From positions 1,178,001 to 1,242,000 of the forward strand of contig OZ037912.1 in NCBI GenBank assembly GCA_964035575.1: a stretch of DNA of 64,000 nucleotides. The letters run 5' to 3'. The notes under the pieces are model-generated. The model was given only the letters and a program-made list of their open reading frames with translations, ran no database searches and was not told the DNA's origin. The translations under genes and the position numbers were made by a program. This stretch comes from Rhynchopus sp. YZ270_cl-10 (Eukaryota > Euglenozoa > Diplonemea > Diplonemida > Diplonemidae). Of the stretch, positions 41,735 to 51,304 are shown one piece after another; the first letter of the stretch is position 1; the number at the start of each line of letters is the position of its first letter.

Positions 41735-43863
41735 AAAAAAAAAAAAAAAGAGAGCTACATGTAGGTGGACCTTCCTTTCATTGCCCTTTGCTTGTGCTCC
41801 CCGACTCCAATTCAACCAACACTTACAGAGGGGGTCAAAAAGTTATTAGCGTTTTTCATTAAAAAAAAAGGGATGCGTCCAATGAAAATCACGTCGTGTA
41901 GAAGAGTTCAAGAATGTAGCAGTGGTCGCGCTAATTATGGGAAAAAATGGGGAAAAAATGGATTTCGGGTACGGAAAAACGTTCCTTGAAAAGGTTAGCT
42001 GGGGAGGCCCGGAAACCCCGTTTTGTGGCATTTCCGGGCCAATCCCGGCTTGTGGTGGGGTATATACGGAAAAATGGACAAAATTTTAGTGACTTAAATT
42101 TTCGCAAAATATGAACCCATACTCGTAAACAAGGGTCATTTTCAGGAAAATTCGGAAAATTCCGAGATTTGGAAGCAATTTTTCTCCTGAAAATCAGTGG
42201 GTTTTCAGCCCCAAAACATACCGCGATTGGAATTTCCGGAATCCGTCCGCGCTGTGGTGGGGTCACTTTGCCGAAATGGCCAATTTTTTGGTTTTGGTCA
42301 AAATCCATGTGGGTAAAGAGGGCCAATGTAAATCCCACAACCAGATTTTCTCTCCCTGATCCTGAACGTCTTGCAACATGAAAATGCGCGAAAACACCGG
42401 CATTTGCATTTCCGGAATTCGTCCGTTCTGTGGTGGGGTCAATTTGCCGAAATGGACAAGTTCTTGGTTTTGGTCAAAACCCGTCAGTGTAAGGTAAAGG
42501 GGGCAAGTGTTTGCCTGTAGAAACTGGAAGGGAACAGGCAGCGCCGCAGGCGCACGGTAACCAACTTTTTTTTTTTTTCCTTTTCTTTTTTTCTCCTCTT
42601 TCTTTTGACTTTCCGAGCCAATTGCGTTCCACGGCGGGGTCACATGTATATGCAAGTCCACTATGTGGTGGTCTTACTCAACAATATTAGAACTTCTGGT
42701 TTCTTAATGAAATCCCCGTACTGCAAAAAAAAAACGTTCCTACCAAAACCCCCAAAAATCCCGGGATGAGGGATGGACTTTAGCGCGAGCTCTGGAATGT
42801 AGGTTTTATTATTTTTTTTTTTTTGACTAAGCACTGGCTTAAGTTCAACTTACAAAAACTTTTTACTTCTTCCCCCTTTTGCCAGACACTAGTAACCCTC
42901 TGGCCTTGTACACGTTTCGCACTGTACCTGTACAAAGGTATTGTGCTGTGTCTGATGCTCCTCTGTTTTAATGACTCCACGGATCGTGTGAATATACACC
43001 CTCCCGAACCCACCAGGTGTAGGTAGTGTGTGGGTATTGTTTCTCCCCTCCCAGACTGCAGACTAAGAAATCCATTTAATTACTTACTTACCCAACTTAT
43101 CCTTAGTCTGCAGACTGTCCCCTCCCCCGTTTGTTTTTTTATTCCTACAAGCGTAGCTTAAAGGAGAAATAGTTCCTCAGATACGGTCGCCAATCACCCC
43201 TCAAACAGGGTAATTGAGCAATCAACGAAAAAACCTTTTTTCCTTTTACTTACCTATCAGAGTTACTGTTTTTGACCTCCGCGAAGGAGGGTTTTTCGAG
43301 TTTTTCTCTGTATCGGAACAGTGTTTTCAAACTGTTCTCTTGGTGCATACTGCTGGCCCCGCAGGGTTGGCGAGCTACGACACCTGAAACACATTCAGCT
43401 TTGTTTCGACTGTTGGGTTTTGTGCCCAACCCCAACCCCCCTTTTGTTTTCCCCACAAATAGCCCTGGCTCCTTCTGATGAGCGCGGTCGCAGGGCTGAA
43501 TCCTGGTCAAGGAGCTGACCGCGGAAGCCAGAGATTAACTTTTTTACCCCATTTTTTTTTCTATTTTCCACAAAGGAGCGTTTTGCCAAAAGAGAGATAC
43601 AGAAGATGGTAAGTTTAGTTATACTGAGCAAATAAGGTAGTATTGCTCAGCAAAATTGAAAGCAATATTGCCTGTCCTTTTCTTTTGCAGTTCACACCAA
43701 AACCAAAAATGCAATTTTTCGGCAAAAACAACAACAAAAAAAGAAAAAAAATACAACAAGCCAAATCAATACAGAGAAAACTAACAATTTTTTCGTTTTT
43801 TTTATCACCCCCTTTTTTTTTTATTAATTCCCCATTTTTGCGAAATACTGATCCAAAAAATGA
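41735..43863. other. Noncoding stretch with degenerate repeats
   Basis: Holds two direct copies of a D-family-like segment (42225-42320 and 42400-42500, sharing TGTGGTGGGGTCA and GCCGAAATGG), a GCGCCGCAGGCGC motif (42541), a segment (42945-43050) similar to 57045-57165 upstream of casein kinase I (CACCCTCCCGAACCCAC in both), and a hairpin CAGACTGCAGACTAAG...CTTAGTCTGCAGACTG (43051-43120). No gene supported. Confidence 0.55.
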
Positions 43864-43920
43864 TAGTGCAGCTCAATCCCCGAGTATCTACACTAATACA
43901 ACCAAATTTTGGAGAAAAAT
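43864..43920 (+). repeat. Conserved dispersed 31-bp motif, copy 4 (diverged)
   Basis: TAGTGCAGCTCAATCCCCG then AGTATCTACACTAATACAAC. The terminal TAGTG/CACTA pair and the ACAACCAA tail are kept although the middle has changed. Confidence 0.6.
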
Positions 43921-43957
43921 AAAAAAATAAAGCAACAAAAAAAAGCAACAAAAAAAA

Positions 43958-44416
43958 CATAGATGGTAGTCTGGCAGAGTCTGGCAGACTTTTTTTTGGA
44001 ACTTCCCAGACTTTAAAAAGCAAAAAAAAAGTCTGGCAGACTAAAGAAAAAGTCTGGCGAAAAGTCTGGCGAGAAAAAAAAAAGTCTGGCGAAAAGTCTG
44101 GCGAGAAAAAAAAAGTCTGGCGAAAAGTCTGGCGAGGAAAAAAAAAGTCTGGCAAAGTCTGGCAGACTTTTCAAAAATCTGGAGTCTGCCAGACTTTGCC
44201 AGACTTTGCCAGACTTTTTTTTTCTCTCGCCAGACTTTTCACCAGACTTTTTTTTCTCGCCAGACTTTTCGCCAGACTTTTTTTTAGTCTGCCAGACTCT
44301 GCCAGACTAAAAAAAAGTCTGGCGAAAAGTCTGGCGAGAAAAAAAAGTCTGGCAGAGTCTGGCAGACTCCAGATTTTTTGAAAAGTCTGCCAGACTCTGC
44401 CAGACTACCATCTATG
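43958..44416. mobile_element. Fold-back MITE L with GTCTGGC-repeat arms
   Basis: Ends CATAGATGGTAGTCTGGCAG (43958) and its perfect complement (to 44416), flanked by A runs on both sides, so a target duplication of A's is possible. The whole 459 bp is made of GTCTGGC/GCCAGAC units with A or T spacers. Its terminus CATAGATG resembles CATGGATG of element M. Confidence 0.85.
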
Positions 44417-44880
44417 AAAAAAACACTAAAAAAAAAAAAAAAAAAACCTGACATTCCCTCCACCGCTTTTTTTTGTTTTTACACTCCTCCCTCTCCATCT
44501 GAGTATATTCTGGGGAGTGGCTCTGATCTATTCCCCTTTGGTACACTGTCACGAGAGGTCTTCTATTTCAAGCTAATTATCCATTCCCTGACGAGCGCGG
44601 AGGCCTTTGACCTATTCATCGTTGCTGTTTTCTTTTTTCTTCCTCCAGTGGACCACCTTCTGTTGCCCGCGGGCACTTATGCTTTCATCCATGGCATCGT
44701 ATGTGGGTCAGGTTGAGATGCCGACATCAACAACTCTCCACTTTGTTTTCCGCCTCTTCCCAAAACGCCACATCAATGAATTTAGATCTACACGAGCTGC
44801 ATATACGCTATCGTTCTCTTCTCACCCCTCTCCACCACTACCCCATCACCCTCTACTCTCGCAGGAACACCCATCATTCG

Positions 44881-47800
44881 ATGGAAGTGTCCCTCTACAA
44901 TGAAGCCATCGGCTGCGAGGTGCTGTGGGCTGTGCCCGAGAACGTGACGTATGATGCGGCCCTGCTGCATGCCTGCAACACATTCGCGCTGGACTGCAGA
45001 CACGTCGCGCTGACGTTCCCCGACGGCACAACCGTCTCGCCCGAGACACTGCAGACACTCGAGCACGGTGGAAGGGTTAACGTCAACGTCACGACCGACC
45101 TCTTCCTTCAGTGGATCGCAATGGGTATGATGCAAATTTGTTGTTTTTTAATTTTATCAATCTTTCAACTTCTCTACAGGCACCAGCATCGCTGCGATGC
45201 CCGACTGGGTGAAGGCACAGCACGACTGCGTTCTCGCTGCGGTCACACGAGACGGTACTGAGCTGGAGCATGCCTCAGAGGCACTGCGCGACAACACCGC
45301 CATCGCGACTGCGGCTGTCCGCAGCAGCCCTGCCGCGTTTGCGTGCATTGGGCCTGTGCTGCGTGAGGACTGTGTCTTTGCGCTGGCCACAGTGGAGGGA
45401 CACCTTGCACACCTGCACGTCTTCTCCGACACCGTGCGCCACGACGCGGCGGTCTTCCTCACAGCCCTGACGGAGTGTCCTGAGGATGCTGTCCTTCGTC
45501 TCTCTGCTGCAGACCTGCCTGCACAGGGCCTCGCCTTCTCGCATGCGATGGTGCAGGCCAACGGTGCTGCGCTGTCCCTCTGCACGCAGCACGCAGACGA
45601 CCGCGAGGTGGCGCTGGACGCAGTGTGCGGTGGGTTTCGCAACATCAGGTTTGTGTCGCAGCGGCTGCGCTGCGACCGCGGGTTTGTTGTTTCTGCACTA
45701 GACGTTCTTGAGGCGGAGGCACGCAAGGTGGGGCGCAGATACTACGAAGACTCTGCGGAGGACGTCCTGCGTGGGCTCAACGAGCTGGGCGAGAGTCTGC
45801 AGGCGGACCGCACCTTCGTGATGCTGCTGCTCCGCAGAAGTGGTGCGCTGTACCGCCGCTGCCTGCGGTGGTGCTTCGAAGACGTTGACGTCGCACTGCA
45901 GGCCGTCTCCACAAGCTGGGGCGAGATGGCCCACATCCCGACACACTTCCTCAGGAACGAAGCCTTCATGCTGCCATGCATCGCACGCGACGGGTGCACC
46001 ATACAGCACCTCGACCCTGCGGCGCCCTTCTACATGACAGCCGTCGCGCTCGCACTCCAACAAAACAAACACGCAGTGTTCCTTCTTCCACCTCACGTAC
46101 AACGCCTGCCCGAGGTTCTCCTCTGCGTTCTTGACACAGAAGACAAGCAAGAGAGACACACCACACCCAACATACGCACCAACACACTCCTCCACCCTCT
46201 CGCGCTGTGGACCGAACCCGACCTCATTGCAGAGGCGCTACGGAGGAGCTCAGGCACGGCGTTTGCGTTCCTTTCGAAGGATGTGCGGCAGTGCAGGGAG
46301 CACGCCTTCCGGGCGGTATCGCTGCACGGTGCGAACTATCGTGTGCTCCTGGACGATGCGAGCAGCGAACTCTTGAACGATGCCGACATTGTGTCTGCCG
46401 CAGTGGCCAGCTGTGGGGCAATGTTGGAACACATTCCGGAGGTGTTGAAGACCGAAGCAGTCACACTGTGCGCGGTGCAGAACGACGGGACAGCCCTGCA
46501 GCACGCAGGCAGCCATGTGCACAATGAAGGCGTCTCTGCCGCCGCAGTCGCACAGAACCCGTTGAGCCTGCAGTTCTGCACCGCAGGGCACAGTGCCACC
46601 TACGCCACATCGTGCCTCGAACGCAACGGGCTGTCACTGCAGTTCTGTCCACACTCCGTCCGCGCTGATCGCAGCTCCGTGCTTCTCTCCCTCAAACGCT
46701 TTGGTGACGGCATCCCCACCCACACACCCATACGATACTGCAGCCCCGAGCTTCTTCTGCACGCAGAGTTTCGTGCAGAGTGCATCGCAGCCGAAGGCTT
46801 CGCTGCCGTCGACTTTACCTTTGGGGATGAGGAAGAAGACGTTCTTGCAGAAGCCTTCCGGACGGACACGAAGGGTCTTTCCGATGCTGTTCCTGCCGGG
46901 TGGAGGGACGCTGTTCTCGCAAGCGCTTCTGTTGCGACGGCGTTTGTGGAGAACTATGTACGACATTTTCGGGGGCAGACCTGCCGGCACCTAGCCCGGC
47001 ATGCGACGGGTCTGCTACTGCGTGGGGTGGCACAGCGGCACAGGGGTGCGCGACTTCGTGTTGTGGAGGAGCGATGTGTGGAGGGGTTGGATCGGGACGA
47101 CGACGGCGAGGTGCGCCTTGTGTGGCTGCGTGCGCATGCGGCAGACCAGGCGTGGAGCAACAGCCACACCCTCAGCGACGAAGAGTGGTGTACAGTGATC
47201 TGTACGTGCCCGCCGCGCTACCGTGACGCACCGCCTGCGCTTCGTGGTGACCACGTCTTCGCGTCGCGTCTCCTTGCCCGCTGCGGGGATGCCCTCCAGT
47301 ACGCACCCTACACAGTGCGCGACAGCGACACTGCAGTCGCCTCTGCCGTCGCCTGCACCGCATCAGCATTCCGCCACGCCAGCGTCCGTCTGCGCAGCTC
47401 CGAAGCCTTCGCACAGCAGATGGCAGCCCTCCACGGCACCGCAGTGCTGCACCACCTGACAGACGCACTGCGCCACCTCACACCAACACAGCCACAGAAG
47501 GTCAACCTTTTCATCTTCCCAGGCGCCTTCATGACCGAAGCGCACTACACAAGAGTGACATCCATATTAGCGGAGCTGACAGCAGCGCGATATGAGTTGA
47601 ACGTTGTGCACGTTGTGTACCCCAGAGGCGTGCCTGGGGTGCAGATGCGGGACTATGTTGAGGAGGGGCGACGTGCGGTGGCGGGGTGTGGTGGTGGTGG
47701 TGGTGTGCACAACATCCTCGTCGCACACTCGATGGGATCGCGTGTGGCGCTTGCCTCTGCAGCACTGCTGCTCGCAGAGGGTGTGCCCCTGGCAGGTGTC

Positions 47801-48313
47801 GCGCATATTGCCGGCACCATCGTTGCAGACGGAGCATCCTTGCAGGAGCTTGTAGACGCCCGCCCCAAGGTGGACAGAGGTGTGCCTGCTGAAGCCCGAC
47901 CACACCTCTCAAAGGACGGGAGGTGGCTGGTCGGCAATAAATCCGGCTTTGTGGGACGCATCTTCTGCAACACGTGCTCGGAGGAGGACGTCGAGTACAC
48001 ACGGGGACACATGGTGCCGGAGCTTGCGGAGAACATGCGTTTCGTGGCGACGTGCCCAAGCGACGTGCTGCTACGCGACCTCCCGCAGTGCTACCTTGCG
48101 TGTACAGAGGACCACGCTCTCGCGCTCGACTTCCAGAAGGAGATGGCTGCCACGGGTCAGGTGCATGATGCAGACGTCTTCACCCTGGACAGCGACCACA
48201 TGCCGACTGTGGGGGTGCCCCGTCTCGTTGCCGTTACACTACAGCGTTGGATTGAGGGGAGGGTTTTGAAGGTGGGAGGGGAGGAGAGCGAGGGGAGGGA
48301 GAACGCCGAATAG
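44881..48313 (+). CDS. Ubiquitin-like / DUF4116-repeat / alpha-beta hydrolase fusion protein
   Basis: Two exons, 44881-45124 and 45180-48313, joined across a 55-bp GT-AG intron (GTATGA...TTCTCTACAG) that keeps the frame; 1125 residues. Residues 1-70 look like a ubiquitin-like beta-grasp domain (SLYNEA, LTFPDGTTVS, LEHGGRVNVNV). Residues about 90-840 are repeats of the DUF4116 type (V-x2-AV-x2-dG ... aS-x2-lR-x-D). From about 854 an alpha/beta hydrolase follows: FIFPGAF, nucleophile elbow AHSMGS (Ser932), probable acid Asp1059 (TEDHA) and His1088 (DSDHMP), the order and spacing of a serine-esterase triad. An acceptor-like TCTACTCTCGCAG stands 17 bases before the ATG. Substrate unknown; DUF4116 has no established function. 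The frame is also open upstream to 44701, so a longer N-terminus is possible. Confidence 0.85.
45125..45179 (+). other. 55-bp spliceosomal intron in the DUF4116-hydrolase gene
   Basis: Donor GGGTATGATG, T-rich body, acceptor TTCTCTACAGG. Splicing joins exon phases exactly (split Gly codon). Confidence 0.85.
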
Positions 48314-48475
48314 ACAAGCAACAAAGATGGCGACTACAAAAAGACAACAACAACAAAAAGCACAAAGTTAACAACACAAACACACCCCTACCTCCAACAC
48401 TCCCACCTCCTCTACACTCTCTCTCCCATCCCACACCCCGCCTCACAGACCTCCTCCCTACCTCCCATTCTCCAC

Positions 48476-49051
48476 ATGGCCGACGACGCCTCTGCACGAG
48501 AATGCGACAGGGAGCTGTACGAAGCCGCGCGCCGTGGCGACGTGTCCCTGGTGCACAGCCTCTGCGACAGCGGTGCACGGGCAGAGGCGTACACAGACTA
48601 CGCAGGGAAGGGAGCTGTGATGATGGCAGCGCAGCGCGGGCACACTGAGGTGCTAGGCGTGCTGCTGGGGCGGCTGGTGTCGGGGGTGACGGAGGGCGAC
48701 GTGCTGCGGCGCGTCTGCGAGGGTGGTGAGACGTGCCTCGCGCTGGCAGCTGCACAGGGACACCCGACGACTGTCGCCTTTCTGCTTGCACGCCAGGCAC
48801 CTGCCCATGCCCAGCACGACGTGCTCGACCTGCCCATCTCACTAGCAGCATACTACGGCCATGCACCCTGCGTGCGTCTCCTCCTCGACGCAGGTGCGTC
48901 ACCCTCACGACCCGACGCAGACGGTGTGACGCCACTAGCAGCAGCCCTCGAGTACGGCACACACCCAAAGCAGAAGCGACTCGAGCGCCACGACACAACA
49001 CACCGCATGCTGGTCGAAGCGGCGAAGCAGGAGCGGCAGGCAAAGCTATGA
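48476..49051 (+). CDS. Small ankyrin-repeat protein
   Basis: 191 residues, single exon, 162 bp after the hydrolase gene's stop. Ankyrin units are visible at about residues 13-45 (ELYEAARRGDVSLVHSL), 46-68 (MMAAQRGHTEVLGVLLG), 85-108 (LALAAAQGHPTTVAFLLA) and 117-160 (SLAAYYGHAPCVRLLLDAGA, then DGVTPLAAALEYG). No other domain, signal peptide or membrane segment; a cytosolic or nuclear protein-protein adaptor is the usual role for such proteins. A pyrimidine-rich CCCCGCCTCACAG lies about 30 bases before the ATG. Confidence 0.8.
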   Translation: MADDASARECDRELYEAARRGDVSLVHSLCDSGARAEAYTDYAGKGAVMMAAQRGHTEVLGVLLGRLVSGVTEGDVLRRVCEGGETCLALAAAQGHPTTVAFLLARQAPAHAQHDVLDLPISLAAYYGHAPCVRLLLDAGASPSRPDADGVTPLAAALEYGTHPKQKRLERHDTTHRMLVEAAKQERQAKL

Positions 49052-49605
49052 TGGGTTGAGGGGGGGCGAGTCTCAGGTGGTGTGGGGATGGGTAGGGGTT
49101 ATTACAAACCTTGTGTCCCGTGGCTGATGTCCCCACGGCGGGCGGGCTAACAATAGAAAAGGCTCGTAAATCTACGCAGTGATGTGGGATGCTGCAGTAT
49201 GGTGTGGTACGCACGTTTGTACATTCGGTGGTTATTCACACAACATTAAAGAAACACCTTCAACACCTGTTTTACCAAAAAAAAAAAAAATAAACAAAAA
49301 GGTTTGATCTTTGGAAATCCCTTGACGGTGTACTGAACAAAGGGGGAACATGGCCCTACTCCTCTTCACCAAGGCACAAGCGCTGTTGCGCAAGTTCCAA
49401 GTGTCCAGTCGCATGCCGCGAGTAGAAGCATCATCATCATCATGTTTGTGCCCCTGTGATTCGTGTGTCAGGGTCGCTTTTCGCGCGCAGCGCGAAAATT
49501 TTTTTTTTTTTTTGACCCCAAAAAGCTCAGACCGGGTCAGACCGGATCTTTTTTGAAAATCCTAATCTCTCCATCTCTGAGAGAAAGACACAAAAAAAAT
49601 AAATA
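49052..49605. other. Intergenic stretch
   Basis: No gene seen. Contains a short CATCAT run (49428-49442), a palindromic TTTTCGCGCGCAGCGCGAAAA (49478-49498) next to a T run, and the leader of the next gene. Confidence 0.5.
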
Positions 49606-50649
49606 ATGGATGTGACGATACAGGGGTATGACGAAACGGAGCATGTGATCGAGGTGGGTGAGGATGACACAACGGAGGCCCTGCGTCGGAAGGTGGCGAC
49701 AGCAACGGGGTTGGCCGAAGACAGCTTTCATATGGGTTTCGGAGGGAATGAGGAAGGGGAGGACATCACAGAACTGAGTGCTGGGGACAATGTAGTACTG
49801 ACGAAAACGACGAAATACGAGGCCATAGCAGCACATTCTTTCTTCATGCACTGGGTGAGACCGACATCACAGATGAAAGGTTGAAGATGGTGACCGATCC
49901 GAAGGTGGCTTCCTTGCTTCTGCAGGCAGAAGTTGTGACTGCGATCCCAGATGGCTTCTTCGAGGGAAGTGCAGTAACGTGCATTGGTTCCAGTTGCGTG
50001 TCGATTGTGGATGACATTCGTGACACTTCCCTTCCTCACTGCGACACCACACTGGACCTACCAAAATTGCCCTTCGTCACCGCGATTGGGCGACGGTTCC
50101 TAGCTGATTGCACAATGTTGTCGACCGTTGACCTCACAGGCATGCAAGCAGTCACTTCGATCGGGGACTACTTTTTATCACGTTGCACGACGTTGTCGAC
50201 TGTTGATTTCGCAGGCATGCAAGCAGTCACTTCGATCGGTAACTGCTTCCTAGATGGTTGCACGACGTTGTCGACTGTTGATTTCACAGGCATGAAAGCA
50301 GTCACTTCGATCGGAGTCAACTTCTTAATTAATTGCAGTACGTTGTCGAGTGTTGATTTCACCAGTATGCAAGCACTCACTTCGATTGGGAACGACTTCC
50401 TATTTGGATGCAGAGCATTGTCGACAGTAGACCTCACAGGGCGGCTTCTTATGTAAGTGCACGACGTTGTCGACCGTTGACCTCACGGGCATTAAAGCAG
50501 TCACTTCGATCGGGGATGACTTCTTATTTAGTTGCACAGCATTGTCGACACTTCACCTGACCAGCATGCAGGCAGTCACTTTGGCTGGACGGCTTCCTCA
50601 CAACGTGCACATCGTTGTCGACAGTGGAATAGAAGAAGTTGACGCATGA
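49606..50649 (+). pseudogene. Ubiquitin-like / BspA-type leucine-rich-repeat protein gene, broken
   Basis: Frame 1 (49606-49884) starts with a beta-grasp, ubiquitin-like domain (MDVTIQGYDETEHVIEV, then GGNEEGEDITELSAGDNVVL). Coding then moves to another frame (ALGETDITDERLKMV onward), apparently through about 8 extra bases near 49836. That frame carries at least five 24-residue repeats of the type TSIGDYFLSRCTTLSTVDF, the BspA-like LRR pattern, and stops at 50454-50456. A further repeat unit in the shifted frame follows (50467-50649). At least two frame breaks, so a pseudogene, unless short introns were missed. Intact relatives would be cytosolic or surface LRR proteins; role unknown. The 72-bp repeat units are very similar to each other, consistent with recent unit duplication. 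Confidence 0.7.
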
Positions 50650-51240
50650 TGGCGAAGCCGATGGTGCCGCAGCCAGCAGAGCCAGCAGCACGGCCACAGT
50701 AAGACCTGCAGGCTGATATGCATAAGATATGGGTGGAGCACGACTTGGCGATGCGGATGAACGAAAATTGTCACTCAGAACTTGCAGTTGGCGACATAGT
50801 ACAAGCGTCTCAAGGCAGAACTTGAGAAGTGGAGCAGATATTTGTGGAGCATACATTTGAAGAACGGGATTACTATGTCCGGGTTTTGTGGCCCAAAAAT
50901 GCGTTTACACCCTTTAGTTACCGCGAGACACTTAGGTGGCTTTATGCCTGCGTCCTAGAGGCGTTTGCAACTTCACTTTATGTGTCAACGTTTCTTTTCC
51001 CCCCGTCCGTTTTTCTTTTCTTGTGGGGTTGCCACTTCTGATTTTTTCAGCAACATATTTAGACAACGTTCCCATATTTTTCAACCGGCTTCTTATGAAA
51101 AAGACACTTTCTTTTTTGATGTGTACACGAGAGGCATGTTCATGAGCGGAGGAAGGAGAGCACGTCACGCAGCTGAGTGCTGGGGACACAATCATCCTGA
51201 AAAAACGGTGAAATACGAGGCCATAGCAGCACATCGTCAC
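50650..51240. other. Intergenic stretch with a displaced fragment of the ubiquitin-like domain
   Basis: 51146-51236 is about 75% identical by eye to 49750-49836, the ubiquitin-like coding end of the preceding gene, including CTGAGTGCTGGGGACA and AAATACGAGGCCATAGCAGC. It breaks off at a CA microsatellite, after which the receptor-cyclase 5' flank begins. The rest (50650-51140) has no supported gene. Confidence 0.65.
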
Positions 51241-51304
51241 ACACACACACCACCAGACACCGTTTTCGGTTGCTAACTTTTGAAGCCCCCTTTTTAGTGA
51301 AACA
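51241..51304 (+). promoter_or_regulatory. 5' flank of receptor copy 3, shared with copies 1 and 2
   Basis: Only about 65 bases, from ACACACACACCACCAGACAC to the ATG, are shared with the other copies, including the GCTAAC and CCCCCTTTTTAG acceptor-like signal. Everything further upstream differs, so the duplication joined at the CA repeat. Confidence 0.6.

Noticed and set aside
49606-50649. BspA-like repeats as bacterial contamination
   Set aside because: The gene starts with a ubiquitin-like domain and is embedded between eukaryotic genes with matching composition; a homologous fragment lies 1.4 kb away.
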